Below are positions 52,728-63,379 of a stretch of 64,000 nucleotides of DNA, piece by piece. The position numbers and the translations under genes are program-made. Each line of letters opens with the position of its first letter. The stretch's first letter is position 1. Source of the stretch: Permianibacter aggregans (GTDB lineage Bacteria > Pseudomonadota > Gammaproteobacteria > Enterobacterales > Permianibacteraceae); the NCBI RefSeq assembly GCF_009756665.1, contig NZ_CP037953.1:1922001-1986000 (forward strand), in the 5' to 3' direction. The notes beneath the pieces were generated by a model that made no database searches, had not been told where the DNA came from, and saw only the letters and a program-made list of their open reading frames with translations.

Positions 52728-53912
52728 TTATCCCGGAACCCTTACCGCCCCCTCCATCAGCACCCGTGCGCTACGGCTCATGATTGCTTTACGTACCACC
52801 CACTGACCATTGATGTGTTCTGCCTGCGCGCCAACTCGCAACGTTCCGGAAGGATGACCAAAGCGCACCGCTTCGCGCTCGCCGCCGCCCGCAGCGGTGT
52901 TGACCAACGTGCCGGGAATGGCGGCGGCAGTGGCGATAGCGACCGCAGCAGTGCCCATCATCGCGTGATGCAGTTTGCCCATTGATAGCGCCCGCACCAG
53001 TAGATCAATGTCTTCGGCTTTTATCGCTTTGCCGCTGGACACAACATGATCGTTGGCTGGGGCTACAAACGCAATTTTGGGCGTGTGCTGGCGTTTCGCC
53101 GCTTCGGAAATATCCCTGATTAAACCCATTTTCACGGCGCCGTGCGCGCGCAGGTTTTCGAACATGACCAAGGCTTTTGGATCGCCGTTGATCGCTTCCT
53201 GCAGTTCGGTGCCGTTGTAACCAATATCGGCGGCGTTGACGAACACGGTTGGGATGCCAGCGTTGATCATTGTGGCTTTCAGTGTGCCGATACCCGGCAC
53301 CTCCAGATCATCGACGAGATTGCCGGTTGGGAACATCGCGCCGCCGTCATCACCCTCGCCTTCATCAGCGGGATCGATAAACTCCAGTACGATTTCGGCA
53401 GCCGGAAATGTCACGCCATCCAATTCGAAATCGCCGGTTTCCTGCACTTCGCCGTTTTGAATTGGCGTGTGCACGATGATGGTTTTACCGATATTGGCTT
53501 GCCAGACTTTGACCGGGAATACACCGTTTTTCGGCAAACGCGATTTTTCGATAAAACCATTGGCAATTGCAAATGGACCCACTGCCGTCGAGAGATTGCC
53601 GCAGTTGCCGCTCCAATCAACAAACGCCTGATCGATCGACACTTGGCCATACAGATAATCGACATCGTGGTCGGGTTTACTGCTTTTGGAAATGATTACG
53701 CACTTGCTGGTGCTGGAGGTAGCGCCCCCCATACCATCGGTGTGTTTACCATACGGATCGGGGCTGCCGATGACGCGCATCAGCAGGGCATCGCGTGCTG
53801 GTCCCGGTTGTTGCGCTGCTGCCGGTAAATCCTGCAAGCGAAAGAACACACCTTTGCTGGTGCCTCCGCGCATATACATTGCCGGAATTTTGATTTGGGG
53901 TTTGTGGGTCAT
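52728..53912 (-). CDS. prpF: 2-methylaconitate cis-trans isomerase PrpF
   Basis: A 394-residue cytosolic isomerase of the PrpF/diaminopimelate-epimerase fold that converts the trans-2-methylaconitate made by AcnD into the cis form, allowing propionate to be used through the methylcitrate cycle. The start PAMYMRGGTSKGVFF and VDWSGNCGNLS near residues 98-108 are hallmarks. The C-terminal HPSGTLRVGA and final RVPG segment is the part duplicated at 50675-50918. ATG 53912 has GGAAA upstream and is preferred to the codon at 53924. It is downstream of acnD on the same strand, 143 bp away, with a hairpin repeat between them. Confidence 0.95.
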   Translation of the reverse strand: MTHKPQIKIPAMYMRGGTSKGVFFRLQDLPAAAQQPGPARDALLMRVIGSPDPYGKHTDGMGGATSSTSKCVIISKSSKPDHDVDYLYGQVSIDQAFVDWSGNCGNLSTAVGPFAIANGFIEKSRLPKNGVFPVKVWQANIGKTIIVHTPIQNGEVQETGDFELDGVTFPAAEIVLEFIDPADEGEGDDGGAMFPTGNLVDDLEVPGIGTLKATMINAGIPTVFVNAADIGYNGTELQEAINGDPKALVMFENLRAHGAVKMGLIRDISEAAKRQHTPKIAFVAPANDHVVSSGKAIKAEDIDLLVRALSMGKLHHAMMGTAAVAIATAAAIPGTLVNTAAGGGEREAVRFGHPSGTLRVGAQAEHINGQWVVRKAIMSRSARVLMEGAVRVPG

Positions 53913-53946
53913 GATGATTTCCAAAGATTATTCGTTACCAGCAGAC

Positions 53947-54050
53947 TTTCCCCTCATCCCAACCCTCACCCCACTGGCGTGGGGTGAGGGAGCTGCTTCC
54001 TTCTCCCTCGGTGAAAGGAGAACGTGAGGCGAAGCGCCGGATGAGGGAAA
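53947..54050. repeat. Nested CCCTC-type inverted repeat between acnD and prpF
   Basis: Outer arms TTTCCCCTCATCC and GGATGAGGGAAA enclose an inner hairpin CCCTCACCCCA...TGGGGTGAGGG. It is the largest of three related C/G-block repeats in the window. It could attenuate transcription from acnD into prpF. Confidence 0.6.
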
Positions 54051-54055
54051 TGTTT

Positions 54056-56647
54056 TTACGATTTCGCCGCTTCCAAAAAGTCCTGAGCGAAACGCTGCAG
54101 CACGCCGCCGGCTTCGTAAATCGACACTTCTTCAGCGGTATCCAAACGACAGGTGACCGGCACTTCTACACGTTCACCATTTTTGCGATGTACCACCAAT
54201 GTCAACTCGGCGCGTGGTTTACGCTCGCCAATGACGTCGTAGGTTTCCGTGCCGTCCAAGCCCAGCGTTTTGCGATTGGTGCCGGCTTTGAATTCCAGCG
54301 GCAATACGCCCATGCCGATTAGGTTGGTGCGATGGATGCGCTCGAAACCCTCGGCAGCAATCGCTTCGACACCAGCCAAGCGAACACCTTTGGCGGCCCA
54401 GTCGCGTGAGCTGCCTTGGCCATAATCGGCGCCAGCAATAATGATCAACGGCTGGCCGCGATTCATGTAGGTTTCAATCGCTTCCCACATGCGCATCACT
54501 TTACCTTCCGGCTCGACGCGCGCCAACGAACCTTGTTTGACTTTGCCGTTTTCAACAACCATTTCGTTGAACAGTTTCGGGTTGGCAAACGTTGCCCGCT
54601 GCGCGGTCAAGTGATCACCACGATGGGTCGCGTAAGAGTTGAAGTCTTCTTCCGGCAAGCCCATTTTTGCCAGGTATTCGCCGGCGGCGCTGTCGAGCAT
54701 GATCGCGTTTGATGGCGACAAGTGATCGGTGGTGATGTTGTCGCCGAGCACGGCCAGAGGGCGCATGCCTTGCAGCGTGCGCGGTTTCGCCAGCGCACCT
54801 TCCCAATAGGGCGGACGGCGGATATAGGTGCTCATCTCGCGCCAGTTGTATAGCGGGCTGATTTTTTCATTATGTTCGACACTGGCCGTGAACATCGGCT
54901 CGTAGACTTTGCGGAACTGCTCCGGCTTGACCGAGGATTTAACAATCGCATCGATTTCTTCATCGGATGGCCACAGATCTTTCAGCGTTACCGGTTTGCC
55001 ATCCTGATCAAAACCGAGCGCATCTTTTTCGATATCGAAGCGGATGCTGCCGGCAATGGCGTAGGCCACGACCAATGGCGGCGACGCCAGGAAGGCTTGC
55101 TTGGCGTAGGGATGAATGCGGCCATCGAAGTTGCGGTTACCGGATAGCACGGCAGTTGCGTACAAATCGCGGTCGATGATTTCCTGCTGAATTTTTGGGT
55201 CCAATGCGCCGCTCATGCCATTACAAGTCGTGCAGGCAAACGCAACAATACCGAAACCGAGTTTTTCCAGTTCCGGTTTCAATCCGGCTTCTTCCAAATA
55301 CAGTTCGACGGCTTTCGAGCCGGGCGCCAGCGAGCTTTTCACCCATGGTTTACGCAGCAAACCTTTACGATTGGCGTTACGCGCCAGCAAACCAGCCGCG
55401 ATAACGTTGCGCGGGTTCGAGGTGTTGGTGCAACTGGTGATCGCGGCGATGATCACCGCGCCATCCGGCATTTGTCCTTCGGTTTCTTGGTACGGCGCGA
55501 CGATGCCTTTGCTGGCGAGCTCAGTGGTGGCCACACGCGCATGTGGGTTCGACGGGCCGGCCATATTGCGCACTACAGTCGACAGATCAAAGCTCAGCGT
55601 GCGTTCGTATTGCGCGCTTTTTAAATTGTCAGCCCAGAGTCCGGCTTGTTTCGCGTAAGTTTCGACGAGTTTGACTTGGCTCTCATCGCGACCAGTCAAA
55701 CGCAGGTAATCCAGCGTTTGCTGATCGATAAAGAACATCGCGGCGGTGGCGCCGTATTCCGGTGCCATATTGGAAATGGTCGCGCGGTCGCCGAGCGTCA
55801 GCGCCGCTGCACCTTCACCACGGAATTCCAGATAGGCACCGACGACTTTCGCTTTGCGCAGGAATTCGGTCAACGCCAGTACGATATCGGTGGCGGTGAT
55901 GCCGGGTTGCGGTTTGCCGGTTAGCTCGACGCCGATGATTTCCGGTAGACGCATCCACGAGGCGCGGCCAAGCATGACGTTTTCGGCTTCCAGTCCGCCA
56001 ACACCGACGGCGATGACGCCGAGGGCGTCGACATGTGGCGTATGGCTGTCGGTGCCGACACAGGTGTCCGGAAACGCGACACCGTCCTGCACGTAAATGA
56101 CCGGCGACATCCGCTCCAGATTGATCTGGTGCATGATGCCGTTGCCGGGCGGAATGACATCGACATTCTTGAACGCTTGCTTGGTCCAGTTGATGAAGTG
56201 GAAACGATCTTCGTTACGGCGATCTTCAATGGCGCGGTTTTTCTCGAACGCCTGCGGGTCGTAACCACCGCATTCGACGGCCAGTGAGTGATCGACAATC
56301 AGCTGCACCGGCACCACCGGGTTAACCAGCGCCGGGTCACCGCCCTGGTCGGCAATGGCATCGCGCAGACCGGCCAAATCGACCAATGCCGTCTGGCCAA
56401 GAATGTCATGACAGACAACACGGGCCGGGAACCACGGGAAATCGCGGTCGCGGCGGCGTTCGACCAGCTGGCTCAGGCATTCATTGAGAATTTCCGGGTC
56501 GCATTTGCGCACCAGGTTCTCGGCGTGGACGCGGGCGGTGTACGGCAGCGTGTCGTAACTGCCCGGTTTCAGGGCTTCGACGGCCTCACGGGCATCAAAC
56601 CAATGCAAAGACGTGCCAGCCAAAGGCTTGCGAAAAGCGTTGTTCAT
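54056..56647 (-). CDS. acnD: 2-methylcitrate dehydratase, Fe/S-dependent (AcnD)
   Basis: An 863-residue aconitase-family enzyme dehydrating 2-methylcitrate in the methylcitrate cycle. Its product needs PrpF for isomerisation. The three 4Fe-4S cysteines occur in the SCTNTSNP and CTTCNG motifs, and the C-terminal swivel domain has GADYGQGSSRDWAAKG. The AcnD type is supported by length and by the PrpF neighbour, as AcnA and AcnB do not pair with prpF. ATG 56647 is preferred over a 5' extension to 56686 that lacks aconitase character. prpB, prpC and a prpR regulator are not in the window. Confidence 0.93.
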   Translation of the reverse strand: MNNAFRKPLAGTSLHWFDAREAVEALKPGSYDTLPYTARVHAENLVRKCDPEILNECLSQLVERRRDRDFPWFPARVVCHDILGQTALVDLAGLRDAIADQGGDPALVNPVVPVQLIVDHSLAVECGGYDPQAFEKNRAIEDRRNEDRFHFINWTKQAFKNVDVIPPGNGIMHQINLERMSPVIYVQDGVAFPDTCVGTDSHTPHVDALGVIAVGVGGLEAENVMLGRASWMRLPEIIGVELTGKPQPGITATDIVLALTEFLRKAKVVGAYLEFRGEGAAALTLGDRATISNMAPEYGATAAMFFIDQQTLDYLRLTGRDESQVKLVETYAKQAGLWADNLKSAQYERTLSFDLSTVVRNMAGPSNPHARVATTELASKGIVAPYQETEGQMPDGAVIIAAITSCTNTSNPRNVIAAGLLARNANRKGLLRKPWVKSSLAPGSKAVELYLEEAGLKPELEKLGFGIVAFACTTCNGMSGALDPKIQQEIIDRDLYATAVLSGNRNFDGRIHPYAKQAFLASPPLVVAYAIAGSIRFDIEKDALGFDQDGKPVTLKDLWPSDEEIDAIVKSSVKPEQFRKVYEPMFTASVEHNEKISPLYNWREMSTYIRRPPYWEGALAKPRTLQGMRPLAVLGDNITTDHLSPSNAIMLDSAAGEYLAKMGLPEEDFNSYATHRGDHLTAQRATFANPKLFNEMVVENGKVKQGSLARVEPEGKVMRMWEAIETYMNRGQPLIIIAGADYGQGSSRDWAAKGVRLAGVEAIAAEGFERIHRTNLIGMGVLPLEFKAGTNRKTLGLDGTETYDVIGERKPRAELTLVVHRKNGERVEVPVTCRLDTAEEVSIYEAGGVLQRFAQDFLEAAKS

Positions 56648-56875
56648 GTTGTGGGGGGTCCAGTGCAGCACCGCCGCAGGCGGCATTAACAGGTTTGACC
56701 ATTATGCGAAAAACTTCGCTGAGGGTCATCCGGCTTTGGTCGGCTTCACGCACATTTCTCGTGGTTTTTTGGCATAAGTCGGGCCGTGGGCAGCAGAACC
56801 GTACCAATCAGTCCAGTTTTTGGCTCTACACTTCGACGTGTCGCCGCAGACAAAAGAGCCGGTTAAGGACACCAA

Positions 56876-57475
56876 ATGAAAATTATCTGGATTGCCATTT
56901 TCTTGCTGGTGCTGATCTGGTCCGGGGTCAACCCTAAGGACTACCCGACCTGGGCACTGGAGGTTTCACCAGCAGTCGCTGGCGGTCTGATTCTGGCGTT
57001 TACCTACAAGCGGTTTCCGCTGACACCGCTGCTGTACGCGTTGATTCTTCTGCACTGTGTGATACTGATGATCGGCGGTCATTACACCTATGCTGAGGTG
57101 CCGTTTTTCGATGCGCTGAAACCGGTGTTTGGCTGGGAGCGCAATAACTTCGACAAACTCGGGCATTTTCTGCAGGGCTTTGTGCCGGCGCTGATCGCCC
57201 GTGAAGTATTGTTGCGCTACGCCATCGTGGCCTCAAACGCCTGGCGCAGCTTTTTTATCGTTTGCATTTGCCTGGCCGTCAGCGCGTTTTACGAATTGAT
57301 TGAATGGTGGGTGGCGCTGCTGTCCGAAGAAGCCGCCGAATCATTTCTCGGCACGCAAGGTTATGTCTGGGATACCCAAGCCGATATGGCTTTTGCATTG
57401 CTCGGCGCGATATTGGCGCTACTGCTGCTCGGCAGAATTCACGACCAACAATTGCGACAACGACAGCTGCTCTAA
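56876..57475 (+). CDS. DUF2238 membrane protein (YjdF-like)
   Basis: A 199-residue protein with six membrane helices. FDKLGHFLQGFVPALIARE near residues 95-113 and FYELIEWWVALLSEE near 139-153, ending VWDTQADMAFALLGA, are DUF2238 hallmarks. The conserved polar residues sit inside the membrane region and suggest transport or enzyme activity, but no function is established. It starts about 230 bp from the acnD start on the opposite strand and is convergent with the GGDEF gene that ends 5 bp after it. Confidence 0.83.
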   Translation: MKIIWIAIFLLVLIWSGVNPKDYPTWALEVSPAVAGGLILAFTYKRFPLTPLLYALILLHCVILMIGGHYTYAEVPFFDALKPVFGWERNNFDKLGHFLQGFVPALIAREVLLRYAIVASNAWRSFFIVCICLAVSAFYELIEWWVALLSEEAAESFLGTQGYVWDTQADMAFALLGAILALLLLGRIHDQQLRQRQLL

Positions 57476-57479
57476 ACCG

Positions 57480-58616
57480 TCAACGCGGCTTGCCGTGTCG
57501 CGACTCAATGCGCGAGGCCATCGACGGTTCGTAAAAGCGGTGATGCTGACGACCACCGCGTTTGGCGGCATACATCGCGACATCGGCTTTCTTCAGCAGC
57601 GTTTCAAAATCGCTGGCATCTAGCGGATAAACGGCAATGCCAATCGAGCAGCTGAGCTGGCAACTGGCATCGAACTCACGACCAGTTTGCTCCACTTTGG
57701 CGATCAGCTTTTCGGCAATATGGGCCGCGTCAGCATCGCCGCGTAACTCATCGAGCAGCACCAAAAACTCATCGCCGCCCTGACGCCCGACGGTGTCACT
57801 GGCACGCAGGGTTTCAGAGAGCGCATCAGCGATTTGTTTCAGCAACTTGTCACCGGTGAAATGACCGTGGGTATCGTTGACGGTCTTGAAGTTGTCGAGA
57901 TCAAGAAACATCAGTGCGGCTTTGCTGTTATGCCGTTGCGAGCGAGCCACCACTTGTTGAAAGCGATCCTGAATCAATAAGCGATTGGGCAAACCGGTCA
58001 GCGCATCGTGGTGCGCCATATGCGATATTTCCGCTTGTGAATCGATCAGTTTTTGGTGCTCGCTGTTTAACGTGATCAGCACATTGCGTAAATCACTGGC
58101 GAGCCAGCCAACACTGATCGCCGTCACCAGCAGAATGATGGCCGTGTAAAAATAGGCGCTGTAACCACGCACTGCCGAAAGTCCGGCAAACCAGCCGCGG
58201 CTATGCAACCAGGCCAACAACGCAATGAAAAGTAGTGTCCACAGCGTTATCGCCCACATCAACCATTTGTTGCCGACCAGCGCGGCAAACACCAGCAGGG
58301 CAGGAAACGCCAGCATCGCTTCATCGTGGATGCCACCATTGCTCAACACCAGAAGACTCAAGGTCGCAATCAAACTGCCAATCAGTATGGCGGCGGCCTG
58401 ATGCGTGGCGCCGCGTCTTGCCAGCCAATAGGCGCCCGCCACCAACGACACGGCGACTGAAAGTGTCGCAATGGTAATAGTCGAACCACTGAACAGCGCT
58501 TTGGCGAGCGTCAGCAGCAACGCCAACAAGACAATTTTTGCGATATGCACTACCCGGTTTCGCTGAAACCGTTGCAGGTCGAAACTTGAGTTACCAGGTC
58601 GCTCTGGAGCAGGCAT
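57480..58616 (-). CDS. Membrane diguanylate cyclase with intact GGDEF and I-site
   Basis: A 378-residue protein with about five to six membrane helices in the first 185 residues and a C-terminal GGDEF domain. The catalytic loop is RQGGDEFLVLL, the metal strand is MFLDLDNFKTVND, and RASD five residues before GGDEF is the product-inhibition I-site. It should make c-di-GMP and be subject to feedback control. The membrane sensor is of unknown specificity. The start ATG at 58616 has AAGGA about 18 bases upstream, which is far. It is adjacent to another GGDEF gene upstream on the same strand. Confidence 0.9.
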   Translation of the reverse strand: MPAPERPGNSSFDLQRFQRNRVVHIAKIVLLALLLTLAKALFSGSTITIATLSVAVSLVAGAYWLARRGATHQAAAILIGSLIATLSLLVLSNGGIHDEAMLAFPALLVFAALVGNKWLMWAITLWTLLFIALLAWLHSRGWFAGLSAVRGYSAYFYTAIILLVTAISVGWLASDLRNVLITLNSEHQKLIDSQAEISHMAHHDALTGLPNRLLIQDRFQQVVARSQRHNSKAALMFLDLDNFKTVNDTHGHFTGDKLLKQIADALSETLRASDTVGRQGGDEFLVLLDELRGDADAAHIAEKLIAKVEQTGREFDASCQLSCSIGIAVYPLDASDFETLLKKADVAMYAAKRGGRQHHRFYEPSMASRIESRHGKPR

Positions 58617-58746
58617 TGTTTCTATGTTTGCTCAATCCTTAAGATCAATTCGGGCTACGGTACCGCGCATTGCCGACGCAAGCAGATTTTCCGATGCGTC
58701 GGTGCAGCATTGCATGCGTCACCGCTTGCGCGACGCTTGCCGGTCA

Positions 58747-59907
58747 TCAAGGCGAACCTTGTTGCACAGCCCGAACGGTATTGCGGCCACTTTGCTTTGC
58801 CAGGTACAGCGCCTTGTCGGCGTGCTGCAACATATGCTCAAAGCTCTGCCATTGCTCGCTCATCGACACGACACCAATGCTGACCGAACAGCGCAGTTGA
58901 TCGAACTCACCTGGCTCGCCAGGCATCGGCATTTCCGCAACCGAACGGCGCAGGCGCTCAGCCATATTGAAGGCCTCATCAAGATTCACTTGCGGCAGCA
59001 CGATGCCAAATTCCTCACCACCGATACGCGCCAACGTATCCACCTGATGACGAACACTCAAACGGCAGACGGCGGCAATGGCGCGCAGCGCGGCATCACC
59101 GGCAGCATGTCCCCAGGTATCGTTGACCTCCTTGAAGTTGTCAACGTCGAGCATCAGCAATGACAAGCCGGTTTGTTGACGATGGGCACGATGAAATTCA
59201 CTTTCGCCCGCCTCGATAAATTTGCGACGGTTGTAGATGCCAGTCAGTGAATCAGTGATCGCCAGCGTCAGCAGTTGCTCGTTGGCTCGCTCCAGCAATT
59301 GATTCTGATCCTGCAGCTGGCGGTTCATCAGTTCGATTTCTTGCTCACGACATTTGCGCTCGTGAATGTTGAACGTGACGCCAATCAAACGCCGGCCACC
59401 GTCGGGCTTTCCTGCATCCATGATACGCCCGTAATTACCGTACCAAATCCATGTGCCGTTCTTTGCTTTCACCCGAAATTCACTGCGATACTGCGCTGTC
59501 TTGCCGCTCAGATGATCGGCCACCGCTGTTTTCAACAAATCGACATCATCAGGGTGAACAATACGAAAGATGTCTTCAACCAACGCCGCCCCTTCCGCCT
59601 CGCTGTAACCGAGCTCGGCAAACACTTTGCTCGCTTTCTTGGTCACCACACCGGAGATCAGATCGTTTTCCCACAGATCGAGACCGGCTGCCTCCAACGC
59701 CAATTCCAGACGTTCTCTGATCACTTCGGTTTCATGATTTGAGATAGGCTTATCCACGGCGTTCACATCGCAGAGGACTGCACGATAACTGTCGTGAACA
59801 TCGCGAAAAATGGGTATGGAAATGTCATGCTGGTCATCTGCGCGTGCACCTGGTTTTTCTTGACTGTAAAAGCGGCGTCGAGATGGGCGACCGAGCACCT
59901 GACGCAA
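58747..59907 (-). CDS. PAS-GGDEF diguanylate cyclase lacking the I-site
   Basis: A 386-residue protein with a PAS/PAC domain (about residues 63-183, with IWYGNYGRIMDAG and GGRRLIGVTFNIHERK), a coiled linker, and a GGDEF domain with an intact active site (RIGGEEFGIVL, MLDVDNFKEVND). The I-site position reads HQVD, so product inhibition is probably lost. There is no membrane segment. The start is uncertain: the open frame begins at a TTG at 59907, and the first 50 residues match no domain, so the real start may lie further in. It is 130 bp upstream of the other GGDEF gene. Confidence 0.87.
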   Translation of the reverse strand: MRQVLGRPSRRRFYSQEKPGARADDQHDISIPIFRDVHDSYRAVLCDVNAVDKPISNHETEVIRERLELALEAAGLDLWENDLISGVVTKKASKVFAELGYSEAEGAALVEDIFRIVHPDDVDLLKTAVADHLSGKTAQYRSEFRVKAKNGTWIWYGNYGRIMDAGKPDGGRRLIGVTFNIHERKCREQEIELMNRQLQDQNQLLERANEQLLTLAITDSLTGIYNRRKFIEAGESEFHRAHRQQTGLSLLMLDVDNFKEVNDTWGHAAGDAALRAIAAVCRLSVRHQVDTLARIGGEEFGIVLPQVNLDEAFNMAERLRRSVAEMPMPGEPGEFDQLRCSVSIGVVSMSEQWQSFEHMLQHADKALYLAKQSGRNTVRAVQQGSP

Positions 59908-60276
59908 ACGGCGACATGCACCGATTCGGCGCGCCGCACAGAAAAGTAATAGTCATCGGATCAGCGTTTGTCCAGCAGCAGCGAAGGTGGAAAATGCCCG
60001 TGCACGTGAACGGCAGCGGAGCGCAGGTGTGGGCTCATTGAATTTGTCGTTGATATGACAAGCGTGCCATCAATGCGTTTTGCCGCTACTATCAGGGTGC
60101 ATTGTGCGGAGCGTCAGCAAAGCATGTGCATCGCGGCTGCCGCCACCGCCGAACCACTGATCGATGTGGCAGATCATCAATACATCTGTTTGTACTATCT
60201 TGCCGTACAGGAATGCCGAATACCGGGGCGCCCGTGTTTTACCGCGACTGCCAACCAATCGAGACAAGGAGTGAGC
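59908..60276. other. Intergenic region before the metallo-hydrolase gene
   Basis: A 369-bp divergent gap between the PAS-GGDEF gene and the secreted metallo-hydrolase. I see no RNA gene or repeat. It presumably holds both promoters. Confidence 0.4.
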
Positions 60277-61236
60277 ATGTTCAATTCCACCCATAGCGTT
60301 AAACACATCATCATCGCGACAACGGCGTCGCTGGCGTTCACCGTTCAGGCCGCCGTGCCACAAGTAAAAACCCAGGCACCCGGTTACTACCGGATGATGC
60401 TCGGCAAATTCGAAATCACCGCGTTGTCCGACGGGACTTTCGAAATGCCCGCCGACAAACTGTTGCTGAACACCACACCTGAGCAAATCAACAAGGCGCT
60501 CGATTATCACTACCTGTCGGCACCGGTGATGACGTCAGTGAATGCGTTCTTGATTAACACTGGTGAGAAGTTGGTGCTGATCGATACCGGCGCCGGTACT
60601 CTGTTCGGCCCGACTTTGGGTAAAGTACCGGAAGCCTTGAAAGCGGCCGGTTACCAGCCGGAACAGGTCAACGAAATTTATATCACCCATATGCATGGCG
60701 ATCATGTCGGCGGTTTGACGGCAAATGGCAAAGCGACCTTTCCAAACGCCATCGTGCGCGCTGAACAACAAGATGCCGAGCACTGGCTCAGCAAAGAAAA
60801 AATGGAGTCGGTACCGGAAGAACGCCGCGGCGCGTTCAAAGGCGCGCAAATGTCATTCAAGCCTTATCAAGACGCTGGCCGCTTCAAACCATTCAGCGGC
60901 AACACCGAATTGCTGCCGGGCATTCGTGCCGAAGTCACCCGCGCCCATACACCGGGCCACACCACGTACGTCGTTGAAAGCGAAGGTCAGAAGATGGTGT
61001 TCTGGGGTGACTTGATTCATGTGGCGCCGGTGCAAATGGGCAATCCGGATATCGCCATTCAGTTCGACAGCGATCCGAGAGCCGCCGTCGTCGAACGACG
61101 CAAAGCCTTCGATGCGGCGGTCAACAACGGTCACTGGGGCGCTGCCGCCCATATTTCGTTTCCGGGTATTGGCCATCTGCGTCCGGAAAACAAAGGCTAC
61201 GACTGGATTCCGGCCAATTATCACAATGCAAGGTAG
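60277..61236 (+). CDS. Secreted metallo-beta-lactamase-fold hydrolase
   Basis: A 319-residue exported protein with a signal peptide to about residue 24 (VQAAVP). The MBL metal motif HxHxDH is in THMHGDHVGG near residues 144-153, with further ligands His in HTPGHTTYV and Asp in FWGDLIH. It is closest in style to quorum-quenching lactonase or alkylsulfatase-like MBL proteins of the periplasm, but the substrate is unknown. AAGGAG sits seven bases ahead of ATG 60277. The frmA gene begins 77 bp downstream, so the two could be co-transcribed. Confidence 0.85.
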   Translation: MFNSTHSVKHIIIATTASLAFTVQAAVPQVKTQAPGYYRMMLGKFEITALSDGTFEMPADKLLLNTTPEQINKALDYHYLSAPVMTSVNAFLINTGEKLVLIDTGAGTLFGPTLGKVPEALKAAGYQPEQVNEIYITHMHGDHVGGLTANGKATFPNAIVRAEQQDAEHWLSKEKMESVPEERRGAFKGAQMSFKPYQDAGRFKPFSGNTELLPGIRAEVTRAHTPGHTTYVVESEGQKMVFWGDLIHVAPVQMGNPDIAIQFDSDPRAAVVERRKAFDAAVNNGHWGAAAHISFPGIGHLRPENKGYDWIPANYHNAR

Positions 61237-61310
61237 CGAGCTTCCGCTGCACAGAAAGTCATGTGCATGTCAGCAAAAACTGCCAAGGTGAACACTTGTC
61301 GACGGAGTGA

Positions 61311-62435
<1,125 letters not shown>

Positions 62436-62463
62436 CATCAACACCACAAAGCGGAGTCGTGAA

Positions 62464-63324
62464 ATGGAAAAAATTGCCGAACAGAAAAGTTTCGGTGGCC
62501 TGCACCAACGCTATCGACACGTCTCTGAAACCGTGCATTGCGAAATGGTCTTCGCGGTGTATTTGCCACCAGCGGCGAAAGAAGGGAATGCATGCCCAGT
62601 GCTGTACTGGCTTTCCGGGCTGACCTGCACCGATGAAAACTTTATGCAAAAAGCTGGCGCACATCGAATGGCAGCAGAGCTCGGCTTGATCATCGTCGCT
62701 CCTGATACCAGTCCGCGCGGTAAGGAGGTACCGGGCGATCCGGATGGTGCCTGGGATTTTGGTCATGGCGCCGGTTTTTATTTGAACGCCACACAAGAGC
62801 CTTGGCGAACGCATTATCAAATGCACGATTACGTAGTACAGGAACTGCCGACATTAATCGAAACGAAGCTGCCATTTTCCGGTCGGCGTGGCATCAGTGG
62901 CCATTCCATGGGTGGTCATGGCGCGCTGGTCGCTGCGTTACGTCATCCAGCGCGTTATCAATCGATTTCGGCGTTTGCCCCAATCAGCAACCCGATGCAA
63001 TGCCCATGGGGAGAAAAAGCGTTCAGGCGTTACCTCGGTAACAACCGGTCCTCTTGGCGACAGTGGGATGCTTGCGAACTGATGGCGCAATCAAGCGCTA
63101 ATAAGCCTGGAGATCGCGTACCCATTTTGATAGACCAAGGCGAGGCCGATAATTTTTTGCAAGAACAACTGAAACCCGAAGCATTGGAGCAAGCTGCCGC
63201 GAAGCACGGATACCCGCTGACGCTACGACGGCAACCCGGTTACGATCACAGTTATTATTTTATCGCCAGCTTTATCGACGACCATCTGCGCTATCACGCC
63301 GCGTGTTTGGGCAATGCTGATTAG
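62464..63324 (+). CDS. frmB: S-formylglutathione hydrolase
   Basis: A 286-residue esterase-D-family alpha/beta hydrolase that releases formate and glutathione from S-formylglutathione. The nucleophile is Ser in GHSMGGHGAL; the acid and base of the triad are Asp in DQGEADNFL and His in GYDHSYYF. Other hallmarks are YWLSGLTCTDENFMQKAG and PDTSPRG. It follows frmA with a 28-bp gap and completes glutathione-dependent formaldehyde detoxification in the cytosol. Confidence 0.94.
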   Translation: MEKIAEQKSFGGLHQRYRHVSETVHCEMVFAVYLPPAAKEGNACPVLYWLSGLTCTDENFMQKAGAHRMAAELGLIIVAPDTSPRGKEVPGDPDGAWDFGHGAGFYLNATQEPWRTHYQMHDYVVQELPTLIETKLPFSGRRGISGHSMGGHGALVAALRHPARYQSISAFAPISNPMQCPWGEKAFRRYLGNNRSSWRQWDACELMAQSSANKPGDRVPILIDQGEADNFLQEQLKPEALEQAAAKHGYPLTLRRQPGYDHSYYFIASFIDDHLRYHAACLGNAD

Positions 63325-63379
63325 CGTGGATAATGGCGGATTTCAGGCCATGCTTTCCGACGCTGAGTCGAGTTCATGA

